From assembly GCA_016933025.1 (NCBI GenBank), contig JAFGBT010000006.1:239380-303379 (forward strand): a stretch of 64,000 bases of DNA, in the 5' to 3' direction. The stretch comes from Spirochaetota bacterium (GTDB taxonomy: Bacteria; Spirochaetota; UBA4802; UBA5550). Both the position numbers and the translations under genes were made by a program. Shown piece after piece: positions 24,225-33,774 of the stretch (its first letter is position 1; the number at the start of each line of letters is the position of its first letter). The notes beneath the pieces were generated by a model, which made no database searches, was not told where the DNA came from, and saw only the letters and a list, made by a program, of their open reading frames with translations.

Positions 24225-26195
24225 CTACTCGGCAAGGCCGCGGCGGCTATCCAGCTCGCGGATGATGCGGTCGATATGGGAATCAAACAGTTCGAGCATT
24301 CCGTTCATGTATCCGCGGAAAAACTCTCTGTTGATGTAGCGGTACTTCTTCCTCGCCCCGGCTTTCAGGGCCAGGCAGTACTCTTTCAGCTCGTCAATGG
24401 ATTTACCCCCTCCGGAAAACTTTTCCTCGATATTCTTGATGTTCTGAGCCACCTTGTCAACGTATACCCGAAACTCTTCCACGAGGTTTGTAACCGGCTC
24501 CTCGACATTGCTCCTGAAATTCTCGTGAAGTTTCCGGTACTTTTTCTGCAGGCTGGAGACCAGGGTTTTCTCCAAGACGCCGTGATCGAGCGAAATAACA
24601 TCCTTCACGATGTCTTCAAGCCGGTCGAAACTGACCCGTTCGATCCGTGCCCGCAGGCTCCTTCGTATCTTTTCCAGGGCGGCGGTAAATTCATCCACCG
24701 CGACGATCTCCCTGGTCATCCTGAAAAAATGATGGCCGAACAAAGCCGTCTTCACGGCCTTTGGGAGCATACCGGGCTTCAGCTTCACCGCCCTCCGCAA
24801 AAAGCCGATGTAGTGTGAGCCGTAATTAGACAGGGTCTGCCGTATGACCGACGACAGGAAAATCCTGACCACGAGCAGTATGGTCCAGAACGAGAAGGCG
24901 CCCCTTCCGACCCTCCCCTTGGGCATCCGTTCCATCAGGGTGAGGCACCGGTTGAAATACTCATGGGGTGAGTAGATGGTCGATAATACCCTCCGGTATC
25001 CCCGGACCAGCTTATCCATATCCATGGCAGGAGTGAAATTCATCAGCAGGTCGTGGGTGTTGTTTCCCGAGGCCTCCATGATGATGCGATTCTCCGACTC
25101 AAGACGGCGGTAGAGCTGGGTATTCGGGAGGGCCGTAAGCAGGCCCACCATCGCCACCGGTATGCCGGACCTCCGGATAAATTCGATCTGGCGATCGAAC
25201 ACGTCTTCCGGGTCACTGTCGAACCCGAGGATGAACCCGGCCGTCACCTCCATCCCCTTCCGCTGGATCCTCTCCACGCTCTCCAGCATCGAGACTTTCA
25301 TGTTCTGGGTCTTGTGCGAAAGCGCCAGGCTTTCCTCCACTGGCGTCTCAATTCCTATGAAGACCTTGTTGAAGCCGGCGTCGACCATCATGTCCATCAG
25401 CTCTTCGTCATCGGCCATGTTAATGCTTGCCTCCGTGAGAATCATGTACGGATATTTCCGCTCTCTCTGCCATCGGGCTATCGCGGGGAGAAGCTTCTTT
25501 ACGTTTTTCTTGTTGCCGATGAAGTTGTCATCCACTATGAAGAGCGGGCCGCGGTAGCCCGTGCTGTACAGGGCGTCCATCTCGGCGAGGAACTGCTCTG
25601 GGTCCTTGGTACGCGGCACACGGCCGAACAGCTCGATGATGTCGCAGAACTCGCAGTTAAAGGGGCATCCCCTGGAATACTGGATCGACATGGTGGTGTA
25701 CCGGCTGTGCTTGATCAAATCGAAGCGAGGAACCGGCGTCTGCCTGATATCCGGCCTCTCGGCTGACGTGTACATCCTTTCGGGGACCCCGTTCTCATAG
25801 TCCCTGAGAAAACGGGGAAGCGTTGCCTCTGCCTCGCCGAGGACGAAATGGTCCACGCCGGTAATCCCTGCGTGTGACCCCGTGGGATAGGGCCCGCCGG
25901 CGACTACGGTCCTGCCGAGCTTTGTGCAGAGCTTCACTACCTCGTCAAAAGAATCTTTCTGGATGATCATGGCCGATATAAAAACAAGGTCGGCACGCTC
26001 GATGTCACGCTCTCTGAGGATCTGTGCGTTCATGTCGACGATCGTGACATCGTATTCGGCGGGAAGGAGCGCTGCGACCGTCATAAGGCCAAGGGGAGGG
26101 AACGCCGACTTTCTCCCGACCATTTTGAGTATATACTTGAATCCCCAGTATGTCATCGGTATTTCAGGATAGATCATCAGAATTTTCATTTTCAT
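24225..26195 (-). CDS. B12-binding-domain radical SAM protein (DUF4070-like)
   Basis: The N-terminal ~130 residues form a cobalamin-binding Rossmann-like domain (ILMIYPEIPMTYWGF, FPPLGLMTVAALLP, VVAGGPYPT). The radical SAM core follows with the cluster motif CPFNCEFCDI near residue 185 and IFVDDNFIG-like FIVDDNFIGNKKN. The ~250-residue C-terminal region is helical and rich in charged residues, as in the DUF4070 group that includes hopanoid methylase-like enzymes. GGAG lies 8 bases before the ATG at 26195. The substrate is unknown; methyl transfer or rearrangement of a lipid or tetrapyrrole is possible. It fits a genome that salvages cobalamin. Confidence 0.85.
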   Translation of the reverse strand: MKMKILMIYPEIPMTYWGFKYILKMVGRKSAFPPLGLMTVAALLPAEYDVTIVDMNAQILRERDIERADLVFISAMIIQKDSFDEVVKLCTKLGRTVVAGGPYPTGSHAGITGVDHFVLGEAEATLPRFLRDYENGVPERMYTSAERPDIRQTPVPRFDLIKHSRYTTMSIQYSRGCPFNCEFCDIIELFGRVPRTKDPEQFLAEMDALYSTGYRGPLFIVDDNFIGNKKNVKKLLPAIARWQRERKYPYMILTEASINMADDEELMDMMVDAGFNKVFIGIETPVEESLALSHKTQNMKVSMLESVERIQRKGMEVTAGFILGFDSDPEDVFDRQIEFIRRSGIPVAMVGLLTALPNTQLYRRLESENRIIMEASGNNTHDLLMNFTPAMDMDKLVRGYRRVLSTIYSPHEYFNRCLTLMERMPKGRVGRGAFSFWTILLVVRIFLSSVIRQTLSNYGSHYIGFLRRAVKLKPGMLPKAVKTALFGHHFFRMTREIVAVDEFTAALEKIRRSLRARIERVSFDRLEDIVKDVISLDHGVLEKTLVSSLQKKYRKLHENFRSNVEEPVTNLVEEFRVYVDKVAQNIKNIEEKFSGGGKSIDELKEYCLALKAGARKKYRYINREFFRGYMNGMLELFDSHIDRIIRELDSRRGLAE

Positions 26196-26421
26196 GCACA
26201 TAACTCCATTGTAATTACGGACGGGGAAGCCCCATCGATTAAAATTAAAACAAATAGTTATCCCTTCTTAATCATTAATACAAACAAAGTGATTATTGTT
26301 AATGGGAGGGATAATACGTATATATATTTCAGCTATAGACGTCTCTGCTATTAATAGTAAAAAGAAAGGGGTGCATTGTCAAGAAAATAGTTGGACAATG
26401 TCCAATAAAAATAAATCAACT

Positions 26422-28323
26422 TTACGCCCCCACATCGCCGAACCTGAGGACCAGTTCGTACACCCCTTCCTCAATCCTCTTCTCGGCGTCAGGGAACATT
26501 TTTTCAAATACGTGGAGCATAGGCCGGTTCTCAACCAGCACTTCCGCCCTGAAGCCGAGAAGGCCGTCGCGCTTGGCAAGGAGAATCAGATACGAGAGGA
26601 GCTCGCTCCCGATGCCCCGGTTGTGCATGTCGTCGCGGACGGCGAACGCCACCTCGGCCATATGGCTTTTCTCGTCCTTGATCATCTGTCCCATCCCGGC
26701 CAGTATCTCCTTGTGGGGGGTCACTACAAATGACAGGAGCACCAGCTCCCTGGTGTAGTCGATCACCACGAACTCCTGCCGCCGCTCATGCGGCATGTCA
26801 AGCCTCGTCGACATGAACCGGCGCTGAAAGCTCTGGTCCGAGAGCGAGTAAAATAGATCCTTGATCAGTGTCTCGTCGTTTATATTCACCGGCCGTATCT
26901 TCAGGGTTGTCCCGTCTCTGGTGGTGCGGAAGGTCTCGAGGTGGCCGGGATACTCCCCCCTCTTCCCGGGAATGAATGCCTGGTCCTTGTAAATCAGCTT
27001 CAGCTTTTTGGCCTCTTCAATGAGCCACGGCCTGAATTTAGGGTGGGCGATTGCGATCAGGTCCATGGCGCGCTCCCTGATGTTCTTGCCGTGGATGTAG
27101 GCGATGCCGTACTCGGTGACGACGTAATTGATGTCGCCCCGGTTGAGGGTGACGCCCGTGCCGGGATCAAGGAATGGAACGATCCGCGACACCTCCCCGC
27201 CCCGCGCCGTCGACTGGAGCACCAGAATCGTCTTGCCGCCCGGCGAGAGTATGGCGCCCCGCATAAAATCAGCGCTTCCCCCGATGCCGCTGAAAAACTG
27301 GTTGCCGATCGATTCGCCGGTTGCCTGGCCGGTCAGGTCTAACTGGAGCGCCGCGTTGATGGCCGTCATATTGCTGTTCTGCGCGATGATAAGCGGGTTA
27401 TTGGTGTAGCTTATGCGCTTGAACTCGATAAACGGGTTATCGTCTATGAACTCATAGGTCTCTTTGATGCCCATGCAGAAAGCGGCGATGGACTTGCCCC
27501 GGTCAAGCGTCTTGCGTGAGTTGTCCACGACCCCCTTCTTGATAAGGTCTTTCATCGACTGGGTCAGCAGCTCGGAATGTATCCCCAGGTTGTTCTTCTC
27601 GCCAAGGCTCGACATGATGGCGTTGGGCGTGCTGCCGTACCCGGTCTGGATGGTATCGCCGTCGTTCACTATACTTGCGACATACTGTCCGATCTGTTTG
27701 GCGATCTCGTCGGGCACCGCGGGGTTGTATTCCAACAGGTCTTCCTCGTGAAAGAGCGCAAAATCGATATCCTCGACGCTGATAAACGTGTCCCCGTGGA
27801 CGCGCGGCATCCTCGGGTTCACCTGGGCAATGATGAGGGAAGAGTGCTCGATTGCGTCCATGCATATGTCCACGCTGACCCCGAGGCTTACGTATCCGTT
27901 CAAGTCCGGAAGGGAGGTCTGTATCAGGGCGACATCGATGGGTATCATTTCGTTCCTGAAAAGCTGGGGTATGCGGGAAAGGAAAATCGGCGTGTAGTCC
28001 GCCATGCCAGTATTGACCGACTGGCGCGTGTTGTCGCCGACGAAAAACGCATTGTGCCTGAAGTTGTCCCCGAATTTTTGTTCCGCGTAGGGGGCAACCC
28101 CCAGCGTCCAGACCTGCATCAACTCCGCGTCGACGATCGCCTTCGGGTGAGATTCAGCGTACCGCACCAGGGAATTGACCAGGTACTGCGGTTCGCCGCA
28201 GGCGGTGCTTATGAATATCCGGTCTCCCCGGTGGATATGCGAAAAGATCACATCCTCTGCCTCGAACCGCTCCGGATACCGGTCTTTCCACATCTTGAAA
28301 AAATCGCCTCTTCGCCTGTCCAT
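26422..28323 (-). CDS. Acetyl-CoA hydrolase/transferase fused to a GNAT acetyltransferase domain
   Basis: Residues ~1-440 form a family I CoA transferase: DRIFISTACGEPQYLV, PRVHGDTFISVEDID, DTIQTGYGSTPNAIMSSL, GQATGESIGNQFFSGIGGSADFMRGA and GDINYVVTEYGIAYIHGKNIRERA. Residues ~465-625 are a GNAT domain (LKIRPVNINDETLIKDLFYSLS, VAFAVRDDMHNRGIGSELLSYLI, the acetyl-CoA loop NRGIGSELL). The first half probably moves CoA between acetate and another acid such as 4-hydroxybutyrate or butyrate; the second may acetylate a protein or regulate the first. The ribosome site is weak. Fusions of this kind are found in other bacteria. Confidence 0.87.
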   Translation of the reverse strand: MDRRRGDFFKMWKDRYPERFEAEDVIFSHIHRGDRIFISTACGEPQYLVNSLVRYAESHPKAIVDAELMQVWTLGVAPYAEQKFGDNFRHNAFFVGDNTRQSVNTGMADYTPIFLSRIPQLFRNEMIPIDVALIQTSLPDLNGYVSLGVSVDICMDAIEHSSLIIAQVNPRMPRVHGDTFISVEDIDFALFHEEDLLEYNPAVPDEIAKQIGQYVASIVNDGDTIQTGYGSTPNAIMSSLGEKNNLGIHSELLTQSMKDLIKKGVVDNSRKTLDRGKSIAAFCMGIKETYEFIDDNPFIEFKRISYTNNPLIIAQNSNMTAINAALQLDLTGQATGESIGNQFFSGIGGSADFMRGAILSPGGKTILVLQSTARGGEVSRIVPFLDPGTGVTLNRGDINYVVTEYGIAYIHGKNIRERAMDLIAIAHPKFRPWLIEEAKKLKLIYKDQAFIPGKRGEYPGHLETFRTTRDGTTLKIRPVNINDETLIKDLFYSLSDQSFQRRFMSTRLDMPHERRQEFVVIDYTRELVLLSFVVTPHKEILAGMGQMIKDEKSHMAEVAFAVRDDMHNRGIGSELLSYLILLAKRDGLLGFRAEVLVENRPMLHVFEKMFPDAEKRIEEGVYELVLRFGDVGA

Positions 28324-28500
28324 AGCGCCACCCGTTCACGCATGATATGCATATAATATAAAACAATCCTTCATTATTTCAAGGAGATTTTTATGCCGGC
28401 GCGCAGATGCCCGGTTTTTGGCAGACCCGAACGGGATGCTCGTATAGCATCCCGGCGAAGAGAGACATGCCGGTATGGCGGGGATGGAGGTAACGGGGAA

Positions 28501-29556
28501 TCAGGCAGAAATTCTCTTTCCAGAATACTCCTCGCTGATCCATTTAATAAGATGCTTCTTCCCCTCTTCCATGGAAATTGTCGGGACAAAACCGAGATCG
28601 CGCCGGGCCGCGCCGATATCAAACCAGTGAGCGGTTGAAAGTTCATGCACGACATATTTCGTGACAAGGGGCTCGCCGCGAAGCCTGAAGACATGATGGA
28701 AAAATTCCAGAAGCGACGCGAAGGCAAATGCCGGCCACGGAGGAACAGCCCGCCTGACAGGCTTCGATCCGGAAGCTGAGAGGATATCATCTATCCATTC
28801 CCACAGAAGGATGGGATCGTCCTGGCAAATGAAATAAATTTTACCGCTGAGCAGTGGGTTCTCCTCGAGCCTCTCTGCTGCAAGAAGATGGGCGTCTGCC
28901 GCATTGTCGACGTAGATCGTATGAATCCTGTTTTTCCCGTTCCCTATCCTGACCATGCGATGAGCCCGCTCGATGATCCGGGGCACCAGGTGTTTGTCGC
29001 CGGGTCCCCATATGACATGGGGGCGCAGTATAATGGTTTTTAAATTCCCGGCCGTGGCCCGTACCACGGCCTGTTCCGCAAGCGCCTTGGTCCGTGAATA
29101 ATGCGAATGGAACCGGGCCGGGTACGGCACCGACTCGTTTACGCCCTCCAGATCGCCGCCGTTAATAACGGCGCTCGGCGTGCTGGTGTACACGAGTTTC
29201 GGCGTTCCCCGGTATCTGCAGGCATTGATGACATTCTCAGTACCGATCACATTGGTGTTATAATACTCGGAGTAATCCCCCCACACGCCCGATTTGGCGG
29301 CCACGTGGAAAACGACCTCGACGTCGCGGCAGGCGGCCATGACATCGTCAAGGTCCCGGATATCTCCCTGGAACTGCTCGACACCCATCGCGTCAAGCTC
29401 AGGATAAAACCGGCGCGAGAAGCTCCTCACGCGGTCCCCCCGTTCCACGAGCTTCTTTACGATCGCCTTTCCGAGGAACCCGCCCCCGCCGGTGACCAGC
29501 ACGTTACGACTCCTCTTGTGGCCGCCGAATTCTGATTTATTCATTTCATGTGTCAC
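28501..29556 (-). CDS. NAD(P)-dependent epimerase / 3-beta-hydroxysteroid dehydrogenase-like protein
   Basis: The extended short-chain dehydrogenase has the Rossmann motif VTGGGGFLGKAIVKKL near residue 20, GDIRDLDDV, FHVAAKSGVWGDYSEYYNTNVIGTENVI and the catalytic YSRTKALAEQAV (YxxxK). It resembles OleD-type and HpnA-type enzymes, which act on long-chain or hopanoid precursors, but oleABC are absent. The start is GTG at 29556 or ATG at 29544; a G-rich stretch precedes the GTG. It is alone, with a 680-bp non-coding region upstream and a 176-bp gap downstream. Confidence 0.8.
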   Translation of the reverse strand: MTHEMNKSEFGGHKRSRNVLVTGGGGFLGKAIVKKLVERGDRVRSFSRRFYPELDAMGVEQFQGDIRDLDDVMAACRDVEVVFHVAAKSGVWGDYSEYYNTNVIGTENVINACRYRGTPKLVYTSTPSAVINGGDLEGVNESVPYPARFHSHYSRTKALAEQAVVRATAGNLKTIILRPHVIWGPGDKHLVPRIIERAHRMVRIGNGKNRIHTIYVDNAADAHLLAAERLEENPLLSGKIYFICQDDPILLWEWIDDILSASGSKPVRRAVPPWPAFAFASLLEFFHHVFRLRGEPLVTKYVVHELSTAHWFDIGAARRDLGFVPTISMEEGKKHLIKWISEEYSGKRISA

Positions 29557-30234
29557 ATCCCCACCCCGACAGCGGCGCTGCGCGCCTGTATCTTCTGTTT
29601 CTAATTTGCTCTCGTTCCCCGTCCCGCCTCAAGGAAAGCATCCGGAAATTCGTTCATGCCGTCTTTGAATAATGATTCTCCCTCTGGCTGACCGGTCATC
29701 GCAATCTTTATCCTTCAACCTGTCAATGGGAATTGATCAAAAACCAAATTTAAAATAATAAAAAACTTTTTACGAAACGAACCGCGCCATAATGAATTCA
29801 ATTGTATTGGATGGGAAATACCGTCCATACGGTTTAATTGTTTTAACATCTATCATTTGTTAACATATTGTTAATGAGAATAAATTATATATATCAATTT
29901 TGATTTGAAATGTCTCGTCAGTTACCGATATATCCGAATATGGCACTATCTTAAATGAAACGAATTGCTTTTGCACAGTTAGCCGGAATGACATACATAG
30001 ATTATACGTGTTATATCTATAACCTGCATACCCCGGTTCTCTATCATGATCCTCAAATATTCATTCCGCCGGGACTTTCCCGAGAAAGGATAGTTCCACA
30101 TTTACTCTGGCGATCATCATCACCGTATTCCTGAACATTTTCTCGCAACAACCTCGTCTCACAAGCATCACGGGGAAGCACTTCTTTCGTAAACATATTT
30201 GACAAATCAGCACCCGCCTGCAACGCTACGTCGC
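29557..30234. other. 678-bp non-coding region
   Basis: No reading frame with codon use like the neighbours is seen. The middle (about 29740-29970) is AT-rich with TTAACA/TGTTAAT runs and probably holds the promoters of the divergent epimerase and VOC genes. No tRNA, riboswitch core or strong hairpin was recognised. Confidence 0.5.
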
Positions 30235-30693
30235 ATGATCACCGGCGCGAAATTTGTCCACACGAATATCATATCCGAAAACTGGGAAAAACTTGCCCGG
30301 TTCTACGAGGATGTTTTTGGCTGCAGCCGCGTCCTTCCCGAACGCGACATGTCGGGCGATTGGATTGAGGAAGGCACGGGAGTCAGTGATGTCCGAATAC
30401 GGGGCGCCCATCTCCGCCTGCCGGGATACGGCGACGAGGGACCCTCGCTCGAAATATTTCAATATAACAAATGGCTAGGCGGCCCTATCAAAAAAATCAA
30501 TGAAGTCGGCATTGTGCACATAGCCTTCCGTGTCGACAATGTGAACGTGGCGCTGGCCGAAGTGATCTCGCACGGGGGCGGCCGCATTGGTAAAACCGTA
30601 ACGAAATATATTGAGGGGGTCGGCACCCTGACGTTTGTCTATGCGACAGACCCTGACGGCAATATTATTGAGCTCCAGAACTGGAAAAGATGA
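30235..30693 (+). CDS. VOC-family (glyoxalase/dioxygenase fold) protein
   Basis: The 152-residue protein shows the paired beta-alpha-beta modules of the VOC superfamily: KFVHTNIISENWEKLARFYEDVFGC with metal-binding His, then GIVHIAFRVDNVNVALAEVISHGG and FVYATDPDGNIIELQNW with the terminal metal Glu. Such proteins include methylmalonyl-CoA epimerases, glyoxalases and resistance enzymes. ATG at 30235 starts the domain; a TTG at 30199 is in frame. The FCD regulator gene follows 167 bp downstream on the same strand. The reaction cannot be told. Confidence 0.78.
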   Translation: MITGAKFVHTNIISENWEKLARFYEDVFGCSRVLPERDMSGDWIEEGTGVSDVRIRGAHLRLPGYGDEGPSLEIFQYNKWLGGPIKKINEVGIVHIAFRVDNVNVALAEVISHGGGRIGKTVTKYIEGVGTLTFVYATDPDGNIIELQNWKR

Positions 30694-30860
30694 CTGACCT
30701 GTCATTATATATCCGGCATATTAAAAATGGCGAATTTTCGATAATATCCAGTTAATCGGGCAGCTCCTATCCGCCATACCCGCCACTCTGCGGAAGAATA
30801 ATAAAAATCCTTTACAAAATAATTGCCTTAATGTCTTTATCCTTAATAACGGTGTCATCA

Positions 30861-31526
30861 ATGGAATTTAAACCGTCGAAAAATCTGGCCGAACAGATAG
30901 CCCTCTATCTCGGCGAACGGATTATCCGGTTTGAGTTGAAGCCGGGAGAACGCCTGATAGAAGAGGACCTTGCCCGCGACCTGAAGGTGAGCCGGAGCCC
31001 CCTCCGGGAGGCCCTTCGCATCCTTGAAAAGAAGTGGCTGGTCGACCTGATCCCCCGACGCGAGGCGCGCGTATCCGTTCTTAATGACTACCTCATCACC
31101 TGCACCGGAGAGATCCTTAAGGAAATTTACGGCCTTGTCGCCCGGAAAACCGTGGAGCTCGGCACCAGGGAAGACCTTGAGGCAATCAGCGCATGCCTGG
31201 CTGTATGCAACGAGACGGCAGGAAAGAACAACATATTGGGATATTTCAATGCCATCATAGAATTCGAGTCCGCCTGTCTAAAGGCGGCAAAAAATATCGT
31301 TCTGAACCGGCTCCTCCGCGACCTGTGGCCGGCAAGCCGGCGCGTCCAGTTTGCCACGCTGAAGCTCCGCTCAGAAAGCCTGAGGGATCATGTAAACTAT
31401 TTTAACCGGGCACACCAGTCGCTTATGGACAGAAACAGCACCATGGCCGCCGCCGCAGTGAGAGAACTCATCGAACACGAGATCCACTACGGAGTGAAAT
31501 ACCTTCCCGAATTCAACAAGCTGTAA
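30861..31526 (+). CDS. GntR-family regulator with FCD domain
   Basis: The N-terminal winged helix (QIALYLGERIIRFELKPGERLIEEDLARDLKVSRSPLREALRILEKKWL) is the GntR signature, and the ~140-residue helical C-terminal part matches FCD effector domains of the FadR type, with the His residues expected for metal binding only partly obvious. ATG at 30861 (MEFKPSKNLA) is preferred to 30831. Targets are unknown; FCD regulators often sense organic acids, which fits the CoA-transferase and oxidoreductase genes nearby. Confidence 0.85.
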   Translation: MEFKPSKNLAEQIALYLGERIIRFELKPGERLIEEDLARDLKVSRSPLREALRILEKKWLVDLIPRREARVSVLNDYLITCTGEILKEIYGLVARKTVELGTREDLEAISACLAVCNETAGKNNILGYFNAIIEFESACLKAAKNIVLNRLLRDLWPASRRVQFATLKLRSESLRDHVNYFNRAHQSLMDRNSTMAAAAVRELIEHEIHYGVKYLPEFNKL

Positions 31527-31592
31527 ATTACGCGCGAAAGCAGGCGCACATGGTCCCGACAACATCCGGCCATGTTTCTTCCCAATTCTATA

Positions 31593-32045
31593 TTAAACCG
31601 CGGCGTCAATGATCACTTCCACTGCGCGCGGCACAGCTTCGCGGACAGCCTCGCTAATATCGGTATTAATTTCACTTATATTTTCCGGAACAATACCGAC
31701 GAACTCGATCTCGGGATCATGGTCCATTATCTTCAGCGTCCCGATCACTTCCATGATCCCCACTTCATGCAGGGAAAACCGGGCGCCCTGCACCATGGCA
31801 TGGTCGGGGGTAAATCGGTATATGCTGCCGGGCCGGTCATCGGTCCTGAGAGCATCCACGATTATGATCTTGTCATATCCTTCTATCAGGCCGAGAAGGT
31901 CGAATCCGGCAGTCCCGCCGTCAAGAAGCTCAACTCCGGGCGGGAGCCTCATCCCGGATTCCTCCATGTGCCTGACGATGTAGACGCCGAGCCCGTCATC
32001 GCCCCGGAGGGTGTTGCCGATACCGAGAATCAGAATTTTACGCAT
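31593..32045 (-). CDS. Hydrogenase maturation protease
   Basis: This nickel-dependent peptidase cleaves the C-terminal tail of a NiFe hydrogenase large subunit after metal insertion. It has ILGIGNTLRGDDGLGVYIVRHM with the metal-binding Asp, LLDGGTAGFDLLGLIEGYDKIIIVDAL, and SLHEVGI with a conserved His. The ATG at 32045 (MRKILILGIGN) is used; the open frame extends to 32096 but overlaps the cytochrome gene. Neither the hydrogenase nor Hyp genes are in the window. Confidence 0.9.
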   Translation of the reverse strand: MRKILILGIGNTLRGDDGLGVYIVRHMEESGMRLPPGVELLDGGTAGFDLLGLIEGYDKIIIVDALRTDDRPGSIYRFTPDHAMVQGARFSLHEVGIMEVIGTLKIMDHDPEIEFVGIVPENISEINTDISEAVREAVPRAVEVIIDAAV

Positions 32046-32074
32046 GGAATACCGTCCGGGCAAGGATGAGCCCG

Positions 32075-32377
32075 TCAGTTTTTCATTGTGTGGCATTTGA
32101 CACAGGTGTCGCGGGTGATCTGTGCCACTTCACCGGCGTGACAGTTTGAACAATTCCTGATCCTGTCCGGGTTTTCCCATTTGTGGTGACACTGATAACA
32201 ATCGATCCTCTTTTTCTCGTGGGTCTTGTGTACAATATCCATGTAATCCTTGCCGGTCTTTGAATCAACGATGGGAACAAGGACCTTCAGGTCTACAGGC
32301 CCTTTTCTGCTGCATGACAACAGCGCGGCGAGAATACAGCAGAGCACACAACAGACAGCGATTTTAATAATTTTCAT
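32075..32377 (-). CDS. Triheme class III-like c-type cytochrome lipoprotein
   Basis: The 100-residue protein has a signal peptide with lipobox LAALLSC (about residues 16-22) and three CxxCH haem sites: CYQCH, CSNCH and CVKCH, with extra histidines (HKTHEKK, CHHKW) as possible axial ligands. It resembles the c7/c3 family that shuttles electrons in the periplasm. It is directly upstream of the hydrogenase protease gene, separated by ~29 bp, so a role as partner of a periplasmic hydrogenase is likely, though the hydrogenase itself lies elsewhere. Confidence 0.85.
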   Translation of the reverse strand: MKIIKIAVCCVLCCILAALLSCSRKGPVDLKVLVPIVDSKTGKDYMDIVHKTHEKKRIDCYQCHHKWENPDRIRNCSNCHAGEVAQITRDTCVKCHTMKN

Positions 32378-32519
32378 TCTGCCCCCCGTTAAATGGTCAT
32401 ACGATATAATGCTACCAGTGTCAACAGCGCGTCCCGAATATACTTGAATCTTCTGATTGAACGCGACTCGCTTGCATGGATATTCTATATGTATATCGTT
32501 ATGATAGACTTAACGTTAT

Positions 32520-32545
32520 AAAAGTTGATGTCAACTTTTTTTTAT
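32520..32545 (-). terminator. Hairpin with T-tract downstream of the SGNH-like gene
   Basis: AAAGTTGA, loop TG, TCAACTTT form an 8-bp stem with A/T runs on both sides, so it can work in either direction. It is about 70 bp past the end of the minus-strand gene at 32614. Confidence 0.65.
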
Positions 32546-32613
32546 ATCAAATGCCCCCTCCTCCAAGCAGAAGATAAGCCGGGGGGTGGATGACAAAACT
32601 CTGTTTACTATCA

Positions 32614-33765
32614 TTATTTAAGCGGCGTGACATAGACGGGGGATTTCTGCAGAAAGCTTTCGGCCATTTCGTAGATGACGATATTCGGCTTTTCAGTCTC
32701 AATAACCGAATATTGCACGCGATTATAGCTCTGCAGGCAGACCATGCGGCTGAAATGCTCCGCCATGTAGTATTTTTGCATGTTAAAAAATGAATCATGA
32801 AACACGACGGCCCGCGGCTGCGACTGGTCAAACGAACTGAAAAACTCGGTAAGCCTGCTGCTTTTAATCTGATATGGCGGGACTATTTTTTTCGCCTTCC
32901 ATCCGTCTTTCGGCTCGAGCAGATAAAATTCCTCTACGAATTGCTCCTTCAAACCGAGCATCGATGCCAGATCGCCGCCCGGCCACAACACGGTCCTGAC
33001 GTTAAACTCGGCAAGCCGGCGCGCCAGCAAACCCGGGCAGAAGCGGACCAGCGCCGCTGCCATCTCCCGGTACCCGTAATACGCGCCATAGGAACTCCAG
33101 TGGACATCGTGCTTAAAAAACACCCGGTGCTCCTTTTTCCCTTCTGCGACGGCGGCGGTCAGGTCTATAAAGTCGATCCCTCCCGTTTTTTTAAGATAGG
33201 AGGTCAGCTGCTCAAGGCGCCCGGTTTCCCGTACCGGCTCATAATTGGAGGGAAGGTATTCAGGATAAATACTCGGTTTCATGGGCGCAATTACCAGAAG
33301 GAACCTTGCCCCCCTGCGGTCGCACTCCTTTTTAATATCATACAGGGGCCGCGCCCATTCGGCCACATCCTTCTCCGTTGCAAATGGCCTGACGGCGCGG
33401 TAGTAATCGAGGGCGTTGTTGCCATCGTCGTCCTTTATCAGGTAAAGCCAGTCATCCCTCCCCACCAGCACCTTGGGGAACTGCGCCACTCTCAGACAAT
33501 TCATCCTGAAAAGGCTGTTCCATCGAATAAGCGTATTACGAAAACCGAAATCATCGATGAAAAGTTTCACGTACATCTTATGGAATTGTATGATAGACTT
33601 TCTGTCGGCCTTGAGCTCCGGAAGCCGGGAGAAAGCGCTTTCCTTGTTTTTCGTGACGTTCGGGGCTATGTTGAAAAAATTATCGACCGTCGGGAGCCAG
33701 AGGCTCGCGATAAACACAACCGCAACCGTCACGCTGGTTAAGTATGATGCCTTCAGGCGCGACAT
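32614..33765 (-). CDS. SGNH-like O-acetyltransferase partner (AlgX/AlgJ-like)
   Basis: The 383-residue protein has one N-terminal membrane anchor (SVTVAVVFIASLWLPTVDN) and a periplasmic domain related to AlgX/AlgJ: GRDDWLYL, LLVIAPMKPSIYPEYLP, the FFKHDVHWSSYGAYYGYREM segment with the catalytic DxxH-like DVHW, and VVFHDSFFN with the nucleophile Ser. It would attach acetyl groups to an exported polysaccharide. The MBOAT gene is 10 bp upstream and hands over the acetyl group. A second pair of related genes lies at 38979-41657. Confidence 0.8.
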   Translation of the reverse strand: MSRLKASYLTSVTVAVVFIASLWLPTVDNFFNIAPNVTKNKESAFSRLPELKADRKSIIQFHKMYVKLFIDDFGFRNTLIRWNSLFRMNCLRVAQFPKVLVGRDDWLYLIKDDDGNNALDYYRAVRPFATEKDVAEWARPLYDIKKECDRRGARFLLVIAPMKPSIYPEYLPSNYEPVRETGRLEQLTSYLKKTGGIDFIDLTAAVAEGKKEHRVFFKHDVHWSSYGAYYGYREMAAALVRFCPGLLARRLAEFNVRTVLWPGGDLASMLGLKEQFVEEFYLLEPKDGWKAKKIVPPYQIKSSRLTEFFSSFDQSQPRAVVFHDSFFNMQKYYMAEHFSRMVCLQSYNRVQYSVIETEKPNIVIYEMAESFLQKSPVYVTPLK

Positions 33766-33774
33766 GACACACTC

